Positions 12,098 through 23,933 are shown, counted from the stretch's first letter. The stretch: 64,000 nucleotides of DNA from Carettochelys insculpta (GCF_033958435.1 NC_134138.1:27310598-27374597), one strand, 5' to 3'. The notes: a model not told the origin generated them from the sequence alone. Translations and numbers: made by a program.

Positions 12098-12378
12098 TTA
12101 CAGTCTACTGCGCCAGTTATCTGTGCAGAGCCCACACAACATACAGGGGGCATACAGGCCTCCAGCTGAACTGTTATCATCATTGGACAGAGCAAGATAC
12201 TTTGCTGGACACCAGATGGTGACTTCTGACCACAGTGGTGACCCCGACAGGATCCTTTCCCTTTCATTCATTCCCTTGTTCAGTTCAAGCCAGAGGAATC
12301 CAGACGCAGGTCAAGAATTCATTCTTGGAAATATTTAAGAGAGGAACTAAGGAGGAGTCAGAAAACCATATAGTAGCA

Positions 12379-13080
12379 CAGTAAAATCTTTTATATCTGG
12401 CAACCCTGGGACCAGGATGTTGCCGGAAATTTAAATATTCTGGTAAATAGAAAGCAGCTGAGGGATCTTCAGCAGGTGACCCTGCCAGCCCCGGGGCTGG
12501 AAGCAGGTTGGAGTGTGGGGCCATGACAACAGCCCCAGTCACTGGAATCCTGGCCAGGTGGTGGGAGGACCCTGCCAGAGCCTTGGTTGGGAGCCAGCTG
12601 AGGTGTGGAGCCCTGCCAACAGCTCCAGACCCTGGGAACCACCAGGGTAACTCCAGCAGCTGCAGGGCTAGGAAACTCCACCAGTGCACAAAGCTTCACC
12701 AGCAGCCCTGGAGCTGGGAGCTGGCCAGGGCTGGGGGAACCCCAGCAGCTCCAGGGCCAGGAGAATCCAAGGCTGGGAAAACCCAGGGCTGAAAGCCTGT
12801 AGGGGACAGAGCTCCACTGCAACTCCAGCTGTGGAAACCTAGCAGGGGCTGGAAAATCCCAGCACCCCTGGGGTTGGGAGCTGGCAGGCGTGCAGAGCTC
12901 CACCGGCAGCTCCAGCCCTGGGGACCAGCTAGGGCTGGGAGGAACCCTGGCAGCCCCAGTGCTGGAAGCCCCTCCAGCAGCTTACAGGGAGGCAGTGTGA
13001 GGGCTGAGCAGGGGTGTCATGTTGTTGCTGGCTATTGAGAGTCCTGGTTGAATGAATACCGAATAAAACGGAGTTTACAG
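12379..13080. mobile_element. Tigger/pogo-like non-autonomous element with GC-rich core
   Basis: The left end CAGTAAAATCTTTTATATCTGG and the right end CCGAATAAAACGGAGTTTACAG are roughly inverted. Flanking dinucleotides are not clearly duplicated. The core (about 12470-12980) is a degenerate tandem array of GC-rich words such as CCAGGGCTGGGA, GGGAGCTGGC and CAGCAGCTCCAG. The same plan of AT-rich terminal repeats around a GC-rich tandem core recurs at 45643 and 48069. Open frames across the core are products of the repetition, not genes. The family name is inferred from the CAGT-type terminus only. Confidence 0.5.
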
Positions 13081-14381
13081 TAAATCTGATCTTTGTAATA
13101 GGCAAGTTCTCCCCTATGTTAACAAGAAATGAGATTGCAAAACATCTGGAGGATAAAAGCTGATGTAAAAAAACTCCCAGTCATCATGGCTTCACAAAGG
13201 ATAACTCTAGAATGAAAATCTGACAGACTATTTTGAGGAAATGACAGGGAGGAGACCAAAGAGAAACAGTAAAATCTTTCACTTGGACTTCAGAATGGTA
13301 CTTTAGATAGTCCTACAGCTAATACAAAGTCCACAATTCAGCAGAGTGGGAGTCCTACAAAGAATTCACAGAACTCCGTTACTGCAGCAGTAATAAGGAC
13401 ATGACAGAATGCCAGCATTTTCCAGGGAAAGGGCCTTTTTAGACCTTGAGTCATGTAGATTAAACCGTACTCATCAGTATTAGTCTTCTTTGCGTCAAAC
13501 AGATCATTATCTCTCTAGAACAGATTCTTATCTGCCTTACTGTACATGAAAAGAGAAACACAACTTGTAGTTTCAAATAAGCCACAGTAAACTATTCCCA
13601 TGGAATTTCCACCGAACAAAATGCGAGAAGAAAGACCCAAGGGATTCTAACTTAAGACATGTTAAACTCACTTTTTTTTGCAGTACTGTATGTCCAAGGA
13701 AAGGCATCCAGCAAATTCCCATTCTTGGAGCGATACTTAAAAACCTTTAATAGAATGACAAAGATTAGTTTTTAAAAGTTAAATAGAATTCCAAGTGGGG
13801 CAGGCCAAGCCCCTTTCAAATGCATCCAACTCATGTCTGGTTGTACATTTAGAGACAGCCAGCAGTATGGTCCAGTTGGCAGAGTTCTGGACTGAGATTC
13901 AGGAGACAAGATTTTTATTCCTGGCTCTGGCACTGATTTGCTTTGGGGCCTGGGTGCCCCATGAAAATTTTTTCCATGATACATCCATCCATTTGTCTCC
14001 GGCACCTCTAGGCTTGGCACTTTATAGTCCCAGCAATTCTGAGCCTGCTGCATCAGTTATGAAAATAAAAACTGCTTGGGCCCTAGCACTTCCTTCATTA
14101 CAAATTATTCAGTGGCACCATCAGTCACTATGGAGCCATCACCATGGAGCCATTCCCACTGCAACTGATGGCCTTAACACTTGCCTGCTGAGTCAGCATG
14201 AAGAGCAGAGTGGTGTAATGGAAGCATGTTGGGCCCATAACCTAATGGCTGATGGCTCAAAACCCCCCTCTGCTAGTTTTGCTCCATAGTATCTGGCTGG
14301 CAGCTCAGCAGGGGCACTCGTGCCTGCCGTGAAGGAGGCCATGGTTTGATTCTGAGCCAATACAGCTCACGTTATGTGTGG
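13081..14381. other. No gene recognised
   Basis: Mostly AT-rich up to about 13780, then balanced. A 164-codon open frame at 13795-14289 has no recognisable domain and is probably chance. Confidence 0.4.
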
Positions 14382-14552
14382 GAAGGATAGCTCGGTGAGC
14401 ATTAACCTGCCAAACCTAGGGTTGTGAGCTCAATCCTTGATGGGGCCATTTAGGAGTCTGGGGCAAATAGATTTAAAAAATTGCCAGGGAAGGAGCTTGG
14501 TCCAGCCAAGAGGGCAGGGGACCTCTTGAGGTCTCTTCCAGCTCTATGAAAT
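14382..14552 (+). mobile_element. tRNA-derived SINE with CR1-like tail (SINE type 1)
   Basis: The 5' part looks like a tRNA, with an A-box region GGATAGCTCGGTGAGC (about 14385-14400) and a B-box region GGTTGTGAGCTCAATCC (about 14420-14436). The 3' part (GGACCTCTTGAGGTCTCTTCCAGCTCTATG) matches the CR1 3' end. SINEs that share a 3' tail with a LINE are copied by that LINE's reverse transcriptase. Turtle tRNA-derived SINEs with CR1-like tails are an established case. Two further copies lie on the - strand at 42831-43007 and 43014-43354. Confidence 0.85.
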
Positions 14553-15489
14553 GTGCATCTCTCCATATATAATCAGCCACTGTCTTGCAGACTGGCCTAC
14601 CAAGTTGCAATATCACTCTGCAACTCTGAAAGGGGACACCGGCTGCTGCCATCATGGCAAGGTGGGCCAAGGCAAGAAGCTCTGGTGCAGGATGCAGCCC
14701 TGCTGCAGCAGCAAGGAGGAGCCATGCCCACTCTGCTTTGGCTCCCTGATCCCACTATCATGAGAGGAAAGGGGACCAAAAGAGAGAGTCATTACAAAAC
14801 GTTGTGCAGGGATTTCAGTGCCATTCAGGTTTGGTCACCTCTGTGTGCAGCCATGTAGCTAAAATGTAGCCTTATGTAAGGTCATGTGCCTCAATATACC
14901 CTCCCTGTCACCCCTTCTGACCAGCAGGAAAGAACGGCTTATTGTAATTGGTAAAGACTGATTAAGTAGGCTGTTTGTGTTTGTTATTAACGTTAAGGCA
15001 GAAACAGACCAAAAGGGTCCTTGTGACTCATTATGGTCACCCTTTCACCCTTAGGATTGCTTTTCTTTTTCTTTAATTTGGGAGTGTAGTAGTTAATTAA
15101 TCTTAGAATATTCTGTATTGAATGTGTTTTTACAAAAGCAACTCTGTAATCCCTGCTTAGGTGAAGCAACTAGGTACTTTTTTGTATGAGTAAAGAATGC
15201 AAAAGAAATTAGTCTAAAGGAGATCATGACATCCAGATGGTCAGAAGAAGAGCAGAAGACTTGGGGGCACAAACAACACAGCACAACCCCCTTATATGCA
15301 GTGATGGGTGAGGAGAAGATTGACAACCCTGAAGTTAGAAGCAAGCACTCCCAGTGTGTAAAAGTAACAAATCCCGTTGAAATTAGAGTAGCGCAACACC
15401 CAAAAATAACCTTCAAATAAACATGTTTCAAAGTACCTAATTACAACATAATTAAGGCATTACTAAATTCACAGCCATGGAAAACATAT
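14553..15489. other. No gene recognised
   Basis: Balanced, then AT-rich sequence. Open frames of 60-112 codons have no recognisable motif. Confidence 0.4.
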
Positions 15490-15900
15490 ATCTTTACTTA
15501 CTTAAACCTTTGTACTCCAAGTGGAGCATAGATAATCTACAAGTCTCCATTTCACTCTGTCTTGGGACAAAACTTCTAGCTGGCGCCAGGAGTACCCCAG
15601 TTGTTGTCCTTCAATATTAGCTGATCTTCTGCATGTTGTCTGAGGTCTTCCTCTTTTATGTTTTCCTTACGGGTTGCAGATGAGACCGTTAAGGATGATG
15701 CTGGATGATGGTTTTCTGAGAGTGTGGGCTAGCCATCCACACTTTTTCCTCTTGATTTGAACATCTGGTGGTTTTTGTCCTGCTCTGTTCCAAAGCTCCT
15801 CATTTGTGATGGAGTCTTGCCATTTGATGTGAAGGATGTGCCTCAGGCATCTGTTTATGGATTTCTGTAGCTTGTGATTTGAAAATGCATCATGGACCAT
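15490..15900 (-). pseudogene. RTE-like LINE, C-terminal ORF2 remnant and tail
   Basis: The - strand reads CLRHILHIKWQDSITNEELW, then KRKKCGWLAHTLRKPSSSI (15667-15900). This resembles the region after the reverse transcriptase in RTE-clade ORF2 proteins (RRILNIKWQDRITNEELW and WRWIGHTLRKP are the usual forms). Below a break at the stop near 15667 the reading resumes with a SWRQLE...DRVKWRLVDYLCST-like end and a short TAAG-rich 3' tail near 15490. Endonuclease and polymerase are absent, so this is a 5'-truncated dead copy. The clade assignment is from memory of family motifs. Confidence 0.65.
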
Positions 15901-16510
15901 GATATCTGGTGTCCTCTTGTGAAATCTGGCTGTTTTTGTGCTTTTACACTACAGATTTCACAGAGAAGACCAAAGTTTCTCAAATTCGGGGCCCTGACCC
16001 AAAAGAGAGTTGCAGCAAGATCGAGAGTTGCAGCAAGATCACAAGTTTATTTTAGGAGAGTTACAGTATTGCCTCCCTTACTTCTGTGCTGCCTTCAGAG
16101 CTGTGCAACTAGAAAATGGTGGCTGTAACCTTGGCCAGGTTCCCAGCTCTGAAGGCAGCACCCTGCCAGCAGTTCCAGAGAATTAAGTGTGCTAACATCA
16201 TAACCACCCTTAGGACATAAGAACTTTGAGTAATTCATTTAAACCACAATATTGAAACATACTTTCTGCATCTCTCAGAAGCTGTGCAAAGACTTGGGGG
16301 AATCAAGAGGATTGAAGGAGCGGAGGGAAAGGAAAGAAGCATGGTCATGAAGTTGGAAAGTTTTTGATTGTGGGTGGGAAAAGTATGGAACAGGGGGTTT
16401 AGGGACAGGGGGGTGATTATTGAGGAGCTGAGGAGCCTCATCCATGCAGACCCTGGCTGACCCCTTAGCCTGTCTCATTCATTCAGTCACATCTGCCTCT
16501 GTCCCAATGG
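15901..16510. other. No gene recognised
   Basis: Contains a short local duplication (AGAGTTGCAGCAAGATC repeated at about 16006 and 16023). Otherwise I recognise nothing. Confidence 0.35.
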
Positions 16511-16762
16511 CTGCGCCTAGATTTACCTTGAAGGTCAACTGCTATTATGCAATTTTTGGTATGCCAACTGCAGCTGTGGACTTCTGTGCCTGTCTTCACA
16601 GCAGAAGGTTGACAGAAGCACTCCTTTCATCGACCTTCCTTACTACCATGTGGCTCAGGAGGCATTGACTCTGGAATGCGCCATTTCACACACTTGCAAA
16701 ACGGCCCCATGGAAGATCAACCTGGAGTGGTTGATTTCCTCTCGTAAATGTAGATGTAGCCT
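16511..16762. mobile_element. Degraded miniature TIR element, Harbinger-like
   Basis: The left end CTGCGCCTAGATTTACC and the right end GTAAATGTAGATGTAGCC are inverted relative to each other, and both resemble the CTACAC-type Harbinger termini elsewhere in the window. The interior has GGTCAACTGC and GGTTGACAGAAG words similar to other members. No coding capacity. Confidence 0.5.
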
Positions 16763-17107
16763 ATGTGTCTTTGCACCTCTTATCCCCACATCTCATGTAT
16801 CCGTGCACATCCCTTTGTCTAAGGGAGTTAGGAGTCTGTCCAATATACAAAGCATTCTAACTCCCTTAGACAAAGGGTCAATGGGCACAAAACAGACATC
16901 AAAACACTCCAGATCCACAAACCAGTTAGTCAACATTTTAATGGAATAGGGCATTCTGTCAATGACCTCAAGGTATGTGTGTTACTGAAGAGAAATTATC
17001 GCTCCTTTGTAGAAAGAGAAGTGGACGAACTGACATTTATATTCAAATTCAGCACATTAACACATGATTTAAATCATGATGTGAACTTTCTGAGTCACTA
17101 TAGGGGC
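16763..17107. other. No gene recognised
   Basis: Contains an inverted pair around 16819-16874: AAGGGAGTTAGGAGTC and AACTCCCTTAGACAAAGGG are partly complementary, with CTTTGTCTAAGGGAGTTAG on one side and its complement on the other. This is a 19-base stem with a loop of about 28 bases. Nothing else is recognised. Confidence 0.4.
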
Positions 17108-17358
17108 TCATCTGCATACTTGGCTCAATCTAATTCTTGATCTTACCCCCCACCCCACCACTCTCTGATTTGCTCACCTTGATTATCTTTTTCTGATTTG
17201 TCCTCCTTGCCTACTGGTTTTGGTTCTCTGTGTCTTAAATATTGAGTCTGTTCTGGTCTGGCTATGGTCTGAAGAAGTGAGTCTGTCCCACAAAAGCTCA
17301 CCTAATAAACTATTTTGCTAGTCTTTAAAGTGCTACTTGACTGCTTTTTGTTTCCATT
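17108..17358 (+). repeat. Hairpin element, family I, single arm
   Basis: Runs from GGGCTCATCTGCATACTTGGC through TGATTTGCTCACCTTGATTA and GGTCTGGCTATGGTCTGAAG to CTTTAAAGTGCTACTTGACTGC. It corresponds to one arm plus spacer of the element at 17905-18266 and to the right half of the element at 44390-44815. The head and opposing arm are missing. Confidence 0.7.
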
Positions 17359-17892
17359 AATAACATGTGCAGACAGTGGGAGACAGCCCACAGACAATTC
17401 AAAGTGAGTACAATTTGGATAATGTACTATGTGACAAATCAGAGCATTTATTGTTTTATATCGGTGTGACCCTGGATGACATTCCCCAAAAACAGCTAAC
17501 AGTAGAAAGATGAAGATCAACTCTTCACAGAAGTCAATGGAACACTGCTGCCTCCATTTGTGCTGCGCTTACATCTGATAGGGTTAGAATTGGATCATTA
17601 TTGCACAAATAGAACAAAATCAAACAGAAAGATGCACTATCCTCCCAGGTTTCTGGCACTTTTTAATTTAACACTTGATCATATTTATAGTTTTGCAAAC
17701 CTACACTTTATATCTGCAGATATCTGCCTCCGGATATGGACAGGGGTATCCATGGCTCTTTTTTGTGGATACATACATGAATACAGATACAAACATTGTA
17801 TCTAGAATCCTGCAAATCTGTGGATATCATTGCCTCATTTTGTGGGTATGGATGGGAATGAGGATACAAATTTTGTATCCATGCCCAGCACT

Positions 17893-18278
17893 ACATACGT
17901 ATAGTAACAAAGAAGGAGCCGTGTTCATCTACATAGTATCAAAACAAAAAAGCAGTCAAGTAGCACTTTAAAGACTAACAAAATAATTTATTAGATGAGC
18001 TTTCGTGGGACAGACCTGCTTCTTCAGACCATAGCCAGACCAGAACAGACTCAAAATTTAAATATTTAATATTTGATTTGCTCACCTTGATAATTTTTTT
18101 TTCTGATTGTCAACTTTGATTACTGTTTTGGTTCTCTATGCCTTAAATATTGAGTCTTTTCTGGTCTGGCTATGGTCTGAAGAAGTGGGTCTGTCCCATG
18201 AAAGCTCATCTAATAAATTATTTTGTTAGTCTTTAAAGTGCTACTTGACTGCTTTTTTGTTTTGATACATATGTATAG
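17893..18278 (+). repeat. Hairpin element, family I, with direct repeats
   Basis: The head (GTAACAAAGAAGGAGCCGTGTTCATCTA) leads into a first arm (AAGCAGTCAAGTAGCACTTTAAAG...GAGCTTTCGTGGGACAGACC, about 17945-18050). An AT-rich spacer follows, then a second arm that is the reverse complement of the first (about 18155-18262). The element is flanked by ACATACGTATAG (17893-17904) and ACATATGTATAG (18267-18278), a 12-bp direct repeat with one mismatch. No protein is encoded. Confidence 0.8.
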
Positions 18279-19305
18279 GTGTACATTGATGGCCTGATGA
18301 AAAATGTTTTTTAGTTAATGAAAGTGCTGACTTCAAAGGGTTTTAATCAGGCCATTGAAAGCCATTTATAACAAAGTACAACAGTGATCAATTAATTTGG
18401 ATGGGCTGTAGAATATGGAGGAGAGAGAAAAGGGTTGAAATAACCTGCTTTTGCTTTCATTATTACACTTTTTCCAAGTTATCTGGCACAGATCATTCCC
18501 TCTGTCTTGTGCTGAGAAAATGAATAGCTAGATTTACTCAATCATCCAGAAAAAGGACCGTTTCCAACTCAGATCAGAATATTTTCCAGAGTGCCTACAT
18601 TTTGAAAGAAGGATCAAACAGTCATGAAGACAGAAAGCCTCACTGAGTTTCAGTAGTACCTCAAACTTGCTAATTAGCTTGCTCTGAACCACAGGTTGGT
18701 AAAGCTACAATAGCAGCCAGAGAAATGCGTTTCACCCTTTGTAACTAACCCAATATACCGGCTTCCACTTTCATCTAACACTGTCCAAATACACTTAAAT
18801 AGTAATGTAATAAAATGAAGATTCATTACAGTATGTGTGTCTGAAAGTAGTAAGGCTCTGGAAGTATATACCATAAATCAGAGGTTTAATGATTTATATC
18901 AGGAAATTTGGGCAGCTATATCTGGGAAGCACCATAAGAGTTAACTGTGCAGTGAAGCCTCAGGAGTATTATTTTAATAGGCAAAAACATTGTTATGTGG
19001 ACTTTATGGTAAATAATAAGTATGTATCATTGAATTTTATTTCTTTTAATATATTCTTCAGTTAAGGATGACTTAAATTGGCTATGAATTGTGCAGGAAG
19101 CAATGCTGTATAGTGAGCAAGACACGAGACTGGTTAGTCAAGAGTCTTGAATTCTCATTTTGGATCTTACAAAAACTTGGGATACCCAAGGCAAAATTTT
19201 CAAACTTGGGTAATTAAATAAAATTACGCACCTAAGTCCTTGTCATGATACCTATGTAAAGGGGATCTGATATTCACAGTCATTGAGCACTTACAACTCA
19301 CATGG
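18279..19305. other. No gene recognised
   Basis: AT-rich sequence without a recognisable repeat or coding region. Confidence 0.4.
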
Positions 19306-19445
19306 AATTTACTAAAACAAAAAAGCAGTCATGTAGCACTTTAAAGACTAACAAAATAATTTATTAGGTGATGAGCTTTTGTGGGACAGACCCACTTCTT
19401 CAGATTATAGCCTTACCAGAACAGATTCAATATATAAAGCACAGA
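19306..19445 (-). repeat. Hairpin element, family I, one arm
   Basis: AAAAAAGCAGTCATGTAGCACTTTAAAGACTAAC through GACAGACCCACTTCTTCAG to CAGAACAGATTC matches the first arm of the element at 17905. The second arm has been lost. Confidence 0.7.
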
Positions 19446-19803
19446 GGTCCAAAAATTGTTATCAAGGTTGGCAAATCAGATGAATTTAGTAGGCACTGAG
19501 AAAGTTTAGTGACTCAGAAAAATAGGAATTAGGTGTAGGTACCTAAATATGGATTTGGATTCCTCTCTTTAGGTACCTATATATAATGAACATTATTTTA
19601 ATAGACAAAAAGTAGGTGCCTGCCTTTGTAAACATTTGTGAACTTGTCAAATACGAAGTGCTAAGTGTCATAGATTGTACTTTTATAAAACAGGCCATGT
19701 ATGTCAAAGTATGATTTGTAATAGGAAATGCAATGACTGAAGATGATATGGACAGCATTCAAGATAAGATGTACGCATTCAACTTTATGACAAACATAAT
19801 AAA
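19446..19803. other. No gene recognised
   Basis: AT-rich spacer. Short GTAGGTACCTAAAT/TTAGGTACCTATAT words near 19536-19580 form a weak inverted pair. No gene. Confidence 0.35.
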
Positions 19804-20328
19804 CAGACAAGATGAGTGAGCTAACATCTTTTATTGGACCTTCTGGTGATGAGAGAAACAAGCTTTCAAGCTTACACAGAGCTATTGTTTAGGTCTGGGA
19901 AATTCCCATCTTCAAAGGAAACCTGCATGGCACTTTTGAAAGATAAGCCTGGGCGTTTAAATTCATAACTCTGCTAGACACTAAAATTTTGGACTGAATA
20001 GACACATTGGATTTACAGATTACTACAACTATCTATACCCCACTAACAACCTCTCCTCTGCCCCTTGCCTTCCCTCGCCCCGTTCGACTGGAGGGGTATG
20101 AACCACCCACTTTACCTTGAACAGGCCCTTGAAAATATGTTACTCATTTTATGCTAACAAATCCACTCAAACTGACACTCTGAATATATTTTTCCAGACC
20201 TAAAGAAGAGCTTTATGTATACTCAAAAGCTCCACTTTCTCACCAACATACGTTAGTTCAATAAAAGATATTACCTCACACACCTTGTCTCTCTAATATC
20301 CGTGGACCAACACAGTTACAACACCCCA
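19804..20328 (-). repeat. Hairpin element, family III, long loop
   Basis: The left arm (AGACAAGATGAGTGAGCTAACATCTTTTATTGGACC ... GAGCTATTGTTTAGGTCTGGGAA, about 19806-19903) is complementary to the right arm (CCAGACCTAAAGAAGAGCTTTATG ... CAATAAAAGATATTACCTCAC...CTTGTCT, about 20195-20292). They are separated by about 290 bp of loop. The right end (GTGGACCAACACAGTTACAACACC), read on the - strand, is GGTGTTGTAACTGTGTTGGTCC. It parallels the GTAGCCGTGTTAGTC head of families I and II. No coding capacity. Confidence 0.7.
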
Positions 20329-21544
20329 TAAAACCTAATAAGATTTTTAGGAGGGCAACAAATACGTGTCTAACAGACTGAGGTCTATTAGCAGCATTAA
20401 TTTTTGGCCTTCTACCTTAAAAAACAAATTATATCTCTGAAACTGGCAGTTTACTGCACTTCAGTAAATACTGGCTGCTTACTGTATTTCATTTATTATT
20501 TCATTTATAACCACACTTCTCCATTTATTGCCACACTTTTCCATTCTTACCTTGCTCATCTCTATGGAGATACCTGAGGTAAATGAAACACAGCCCAAAG
20601 GCTTCTGGATGCACCAGGAATGCCACCTTCAAAATTACGTTTGACAATTCTGTCTGAGCAGAGACACCAGTGAAAATACCTCCATTATTTTGCATGTGTG
20701 GAAAGCCTAACATTCTTTTCATTAAATTTTATCAATGAAATTTCCTTTTCTGTTGGGGCTTGTTTTGTTTTGTTGAGGCTGTGAAATGCACTGGAGAGAC
20801 AACTCTGGAGTCCTGTAACAGATCTAACATTAGGAAAGTGGAGTGTATATATGCTATGTAGACATACCATAAAATAATGTACAAGAACTTAAACTTCAAA
20901 AGCTATTTCTAGTTAACACTACCATTAGAAATAACAAAATAAAATAAAGTACTACTATGAGGAAATTCTAATTGTGCTGTAACTTTCCTGTTAATACATT
21001 CCTTGATTTATGCTTATAAAATATGAGGAAAGCACTTGGTGTATATTTTTCTCTGGTCTCGAACACACATCTGATTGTTTCGCTAAATGTTATCAGTTTA
21101 TGTGAGAAGATAAATGCGCAAGACTGAAGTGAAAGCTATAAATGTTGTGAGAATAATGTTATTTCCAGGTCCCCTCAAATTAGATCCATGCCAGAAAACT
21201 TTGTTCAGACACGGATTAGGTTCTCCAAAGCTGCAGTTCAAAGAATAAATAAACATAACTTTCTTTTATGTTTGTATAACTGCCAAATCTTACACATTAC
21301 TTGTAGGACAACGTGAATGAATTTATGTCAAGTCAAAAACATATTTTGGTGATTAAATTCAAACTTGGGCTTAAAACAAGATTAAAGTAGCTAGAGAATT
21401 AAAGAACCAAAAAAAAAAATTCTACAAGTACATTAGAAGCAAGAGGAAGACCAGGGACAGAGTAGGACAGTTACTCAATGAAGAGGGAAAAACAATACTA
21501 TGCTGTAGCCCTATCTCAAAACCAGTTATGCAATTTGCGTTGTG
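20329..21544. other. No gene recognised
   Basis: AT-rich DNA. Nothing coding or repetitive that I can name. Confidence 0.4.
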
Positions 21545-21550
21545 CAAATT

Positions 21551-21580
21551 CTTCTTCATCATCATCATCATCATCATCAA
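21551..21580. repeat. (CAT)n microsatellite
   Basis: Roughly eight uninterrupted CAT/TCA units. The sequence that follows to about 21655 (AGGGGCTCAGCACCCGTTGGTGTC...CTTTTCCTGTCCAGTG) resembles the 3' tail of an RTE-type LINE on the - strand, for which such simple repeats are the terminus. That link is inference. Confidence 0.6.
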
Positions 21581-21649
21581 GAATCAGGGGCTCAGCACCC
21601 GTTGGTGTCTGACGCCTCCCTCACTATTTCCTTCAATCTTTTCCTGTCC

Positions 21650-21872
21650 AGTGTGGAATGGCATCTTATTTTGAACCCAGTGCAGGCTACACTGCACCAG
21701 AGTTTGAAATAAGTGCTTATTTCAAACTTCTGCTACCCCTTGCCCTAGAGTTACTGGGAATGAAGCACCGCACTCCAAACAGTCCTGCTATTTCAAGCAC
21801 TGTGTTTGGCCACGTGGTTCCTATTTCAGGATACATATGTATCCCAAAAATAGAAACAACAGTGTAGTCTTT
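21650..21872. mobile_element. Possible miniature TIR element
   Basis: Contains a 26-base near-perfect palindrome at 21702-21727 (GTTTGAAATAAG/CTTATTTCAAAC). It ends in CAGTGTAGTCTTTGCC, which resembles a Harbinger-type right end. Words such as CTATTTCAAGCAC and CTATTTCAGGATAC recall the ATTTCGAAATAG words of family-B elements after CpG loss. Boundaries are uncertain. Confidence 0.35.
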
Positions 21873-21984
21873 GCCTAACAGAAAATGTGGAAATGGCACA
21901 GATTATTAATGGCTTCTGAGTTTTTTTGTGGCAATTGGACACCTAAAATAGTGAATGCCAGTGAAGATGGGACATGCTCACAGG

Positions 21985-22925
21985 CTAAAAATGGGGAAAA
22001 GAACAAGTTGAAGTTATTTAGCTAAATCAGATGTCTTCACATCACCAGGACCTGATGAATGCATCCTAAAATACTCATGGAGCTCAATGAGGAAATATCT
22101 GAGCCATTAGTTATTATCTTTGAAAAGTTATGAAAGATGGAAGAGATTCGAGAAGGCTGGTAAAGGGCAGATTTATTGCCCACCTATATAAAAGGGAAAT
22201 AAGGACAGCCCAGGGAATTACAGACTTAACTTATGTAGCTTAACTTATGTACCAGGAAAGATAATAAAGCAAATAATTAAGGAAACAACTTGCAAACAGA
22301 TAAAAGATAAGAAGGTGAATAGTAATAGCATGGATTTATCAAGAACAAATAGTGTCAAACCAGCCTCAGAGCTTTTTTTGACAGGCAAACAAACAGTAGA
22401 TCTGGTATATCTAAACTTTAGTGAGTCTTTGGATAGAGTCTTGCATGACCTTCTCATTAATGAAGTAAGGAAATACAACCTACATGGACTTACCATAAGG
22501 TGGGTGCATAACTGGTTGGATAACTATACCCAGCGAATAGTTGCCAGTGGTTCCCAGTCATGCTAGAAAGGCATAACGAGAGGAGCTCTCCAGGGATCAG
22601 CGACAGGTCTTTTTCTGCCCAATAGCTTCATCAATGATTTAGATAATGGCATAGAGAGTGCACTTATAAAGTTTGAGAATGATTCCGAATTGAGAGGGCT
22701 TGTGAGTGCTTTGGAGGACGTGAGTAGAATTCAAAATGATTTGGACAAACTGGAGAAATGGTCTGAAATAAACAGAATGAAATTCAGTAAGGACGAATGC
22801 AAAGTACTACCATATAGGAAGGAACAATCAGTTGCACACATACAAAACGGGAAATGACTGCCTGCGGAAAGGGACCTGGGTGTCGTTGTAGACCAGACGC
22901 TAAATATGAGTCAACCCATGTAACA
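21985..22925 (+). pseudogene. CR1 LINE reverse transcriptase remnant
   Basis: The + strand carries the middle of a CR1-type ORF2. Recognisable pieces are GPDECILKYSW-like text near 22050, the block VDLVYLNFSESLDRVLH (the family form is DFSKAFDTVSH), WVHNWLDNYTQRIVASGSQ (22315-22566), then after a TAG stop GALQGSATGLFL (usual G-PQGSVLGPLLF) and FENDSEL where the catalytic FADDT box should be. The segment ends with ERDLGVVVDQTLNMSQ at about 22915. The polymerase active-site Asp pair is lost and several stops interrupt the frame, so the copy is dead. The endonuclease and the 3' tail are missing. Confidence 0.85.
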
Positions 22926-23933
22926 CTGTTTACTTCTGACTATTATTTGGTGACTCCTCGTTCTTGTGTTATGAGTCTCTCCTCTTTCTTTAAACAGCCT
23001 CCTTTCGCTGTATGACTCTCTCTCTTATCCCCTCATTTGATGTTGAATAGTAAATGCTATAATTGAATGTCTAGTATTAATTATTATTTAATTGCATTAC
23101 AGTAACTCCTACATGCCTCAACTGAAATTGGGGGCCTGTAGCACTGGGCAGTATATATATGTACCTTCAGACTCAGTTCCTAACCAGGTAATCTTATAAA
23201 TTAAATAGATAAGACACAAAAAGATGGGGAACTGAGGCACAGTGAGATTAAGTAATTTGAAATTCAACACAGGTCTCCTGTGTCCTAATACAGTGCTTTA
23301 AACATTAGACCATCCTTCTTCCTGACTGTCACTCACATAAATAAAGCATATTGAAATAAAAGATCCCAAAAGACTCCGTTAACAATTTTTGTTCTGCTGT
23401 TTGGGAGCTGTATAGTCATTGAAACTACAGTTGTTTCTTATTCTTTGAGAACCAAATATTAAGAGTCTGCTTTATTTTTCAGCTATCTCAACAGGAGAAC
23501 TGTTTAAGGGGCAAAAGGCAATTGTCCTCAATTTCAGGTGTTTTCAGCACAGATTTAAAGCTAAGTATTCCAGGTGTGAAAGCTGATAGGGATGAATAAT
23601 CAGCTAAGAAAGACCAAGATGGAGCAGGCCTGAACCTCAGAAAATGTGACAGATTCAATCACAGAAATCCCCTTGGACCTGTCACACAGTGTGTTGAACC
23701 TACCATTCAGCCCACTTATCTGTCCTCTGGTTCACCCCATCACCCTGTCCTGCTGGGCCAGAAGCTCTGATCTCACAGAGCTGGCATAGCAGCCCCCTCC
23801 AGCAGAGCAGTCGAGAGACTGAACCAGCTCAGTTATAGGGACTCGACAGCAGCCAGGAGCACAGTCCTAAAAGGGGACCAAAACCCCATATAAATCTGTT
23901 TTACACTGCACAAAAGTTTTACACAGAGAAAGT
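22926..23933. other. No gene recognised
   Basis: AT-rich to balanced sequence with no coding or repeat feature that I recognise. Confidence 0.4.

Noticed and set aside
14382..14436. Functional tRNA gene
   Set aside because: A and B boxes are present, but the sequence continues into a CR1-like tail and does not fold into a standard cloverleaf by eye. It is a SINE.
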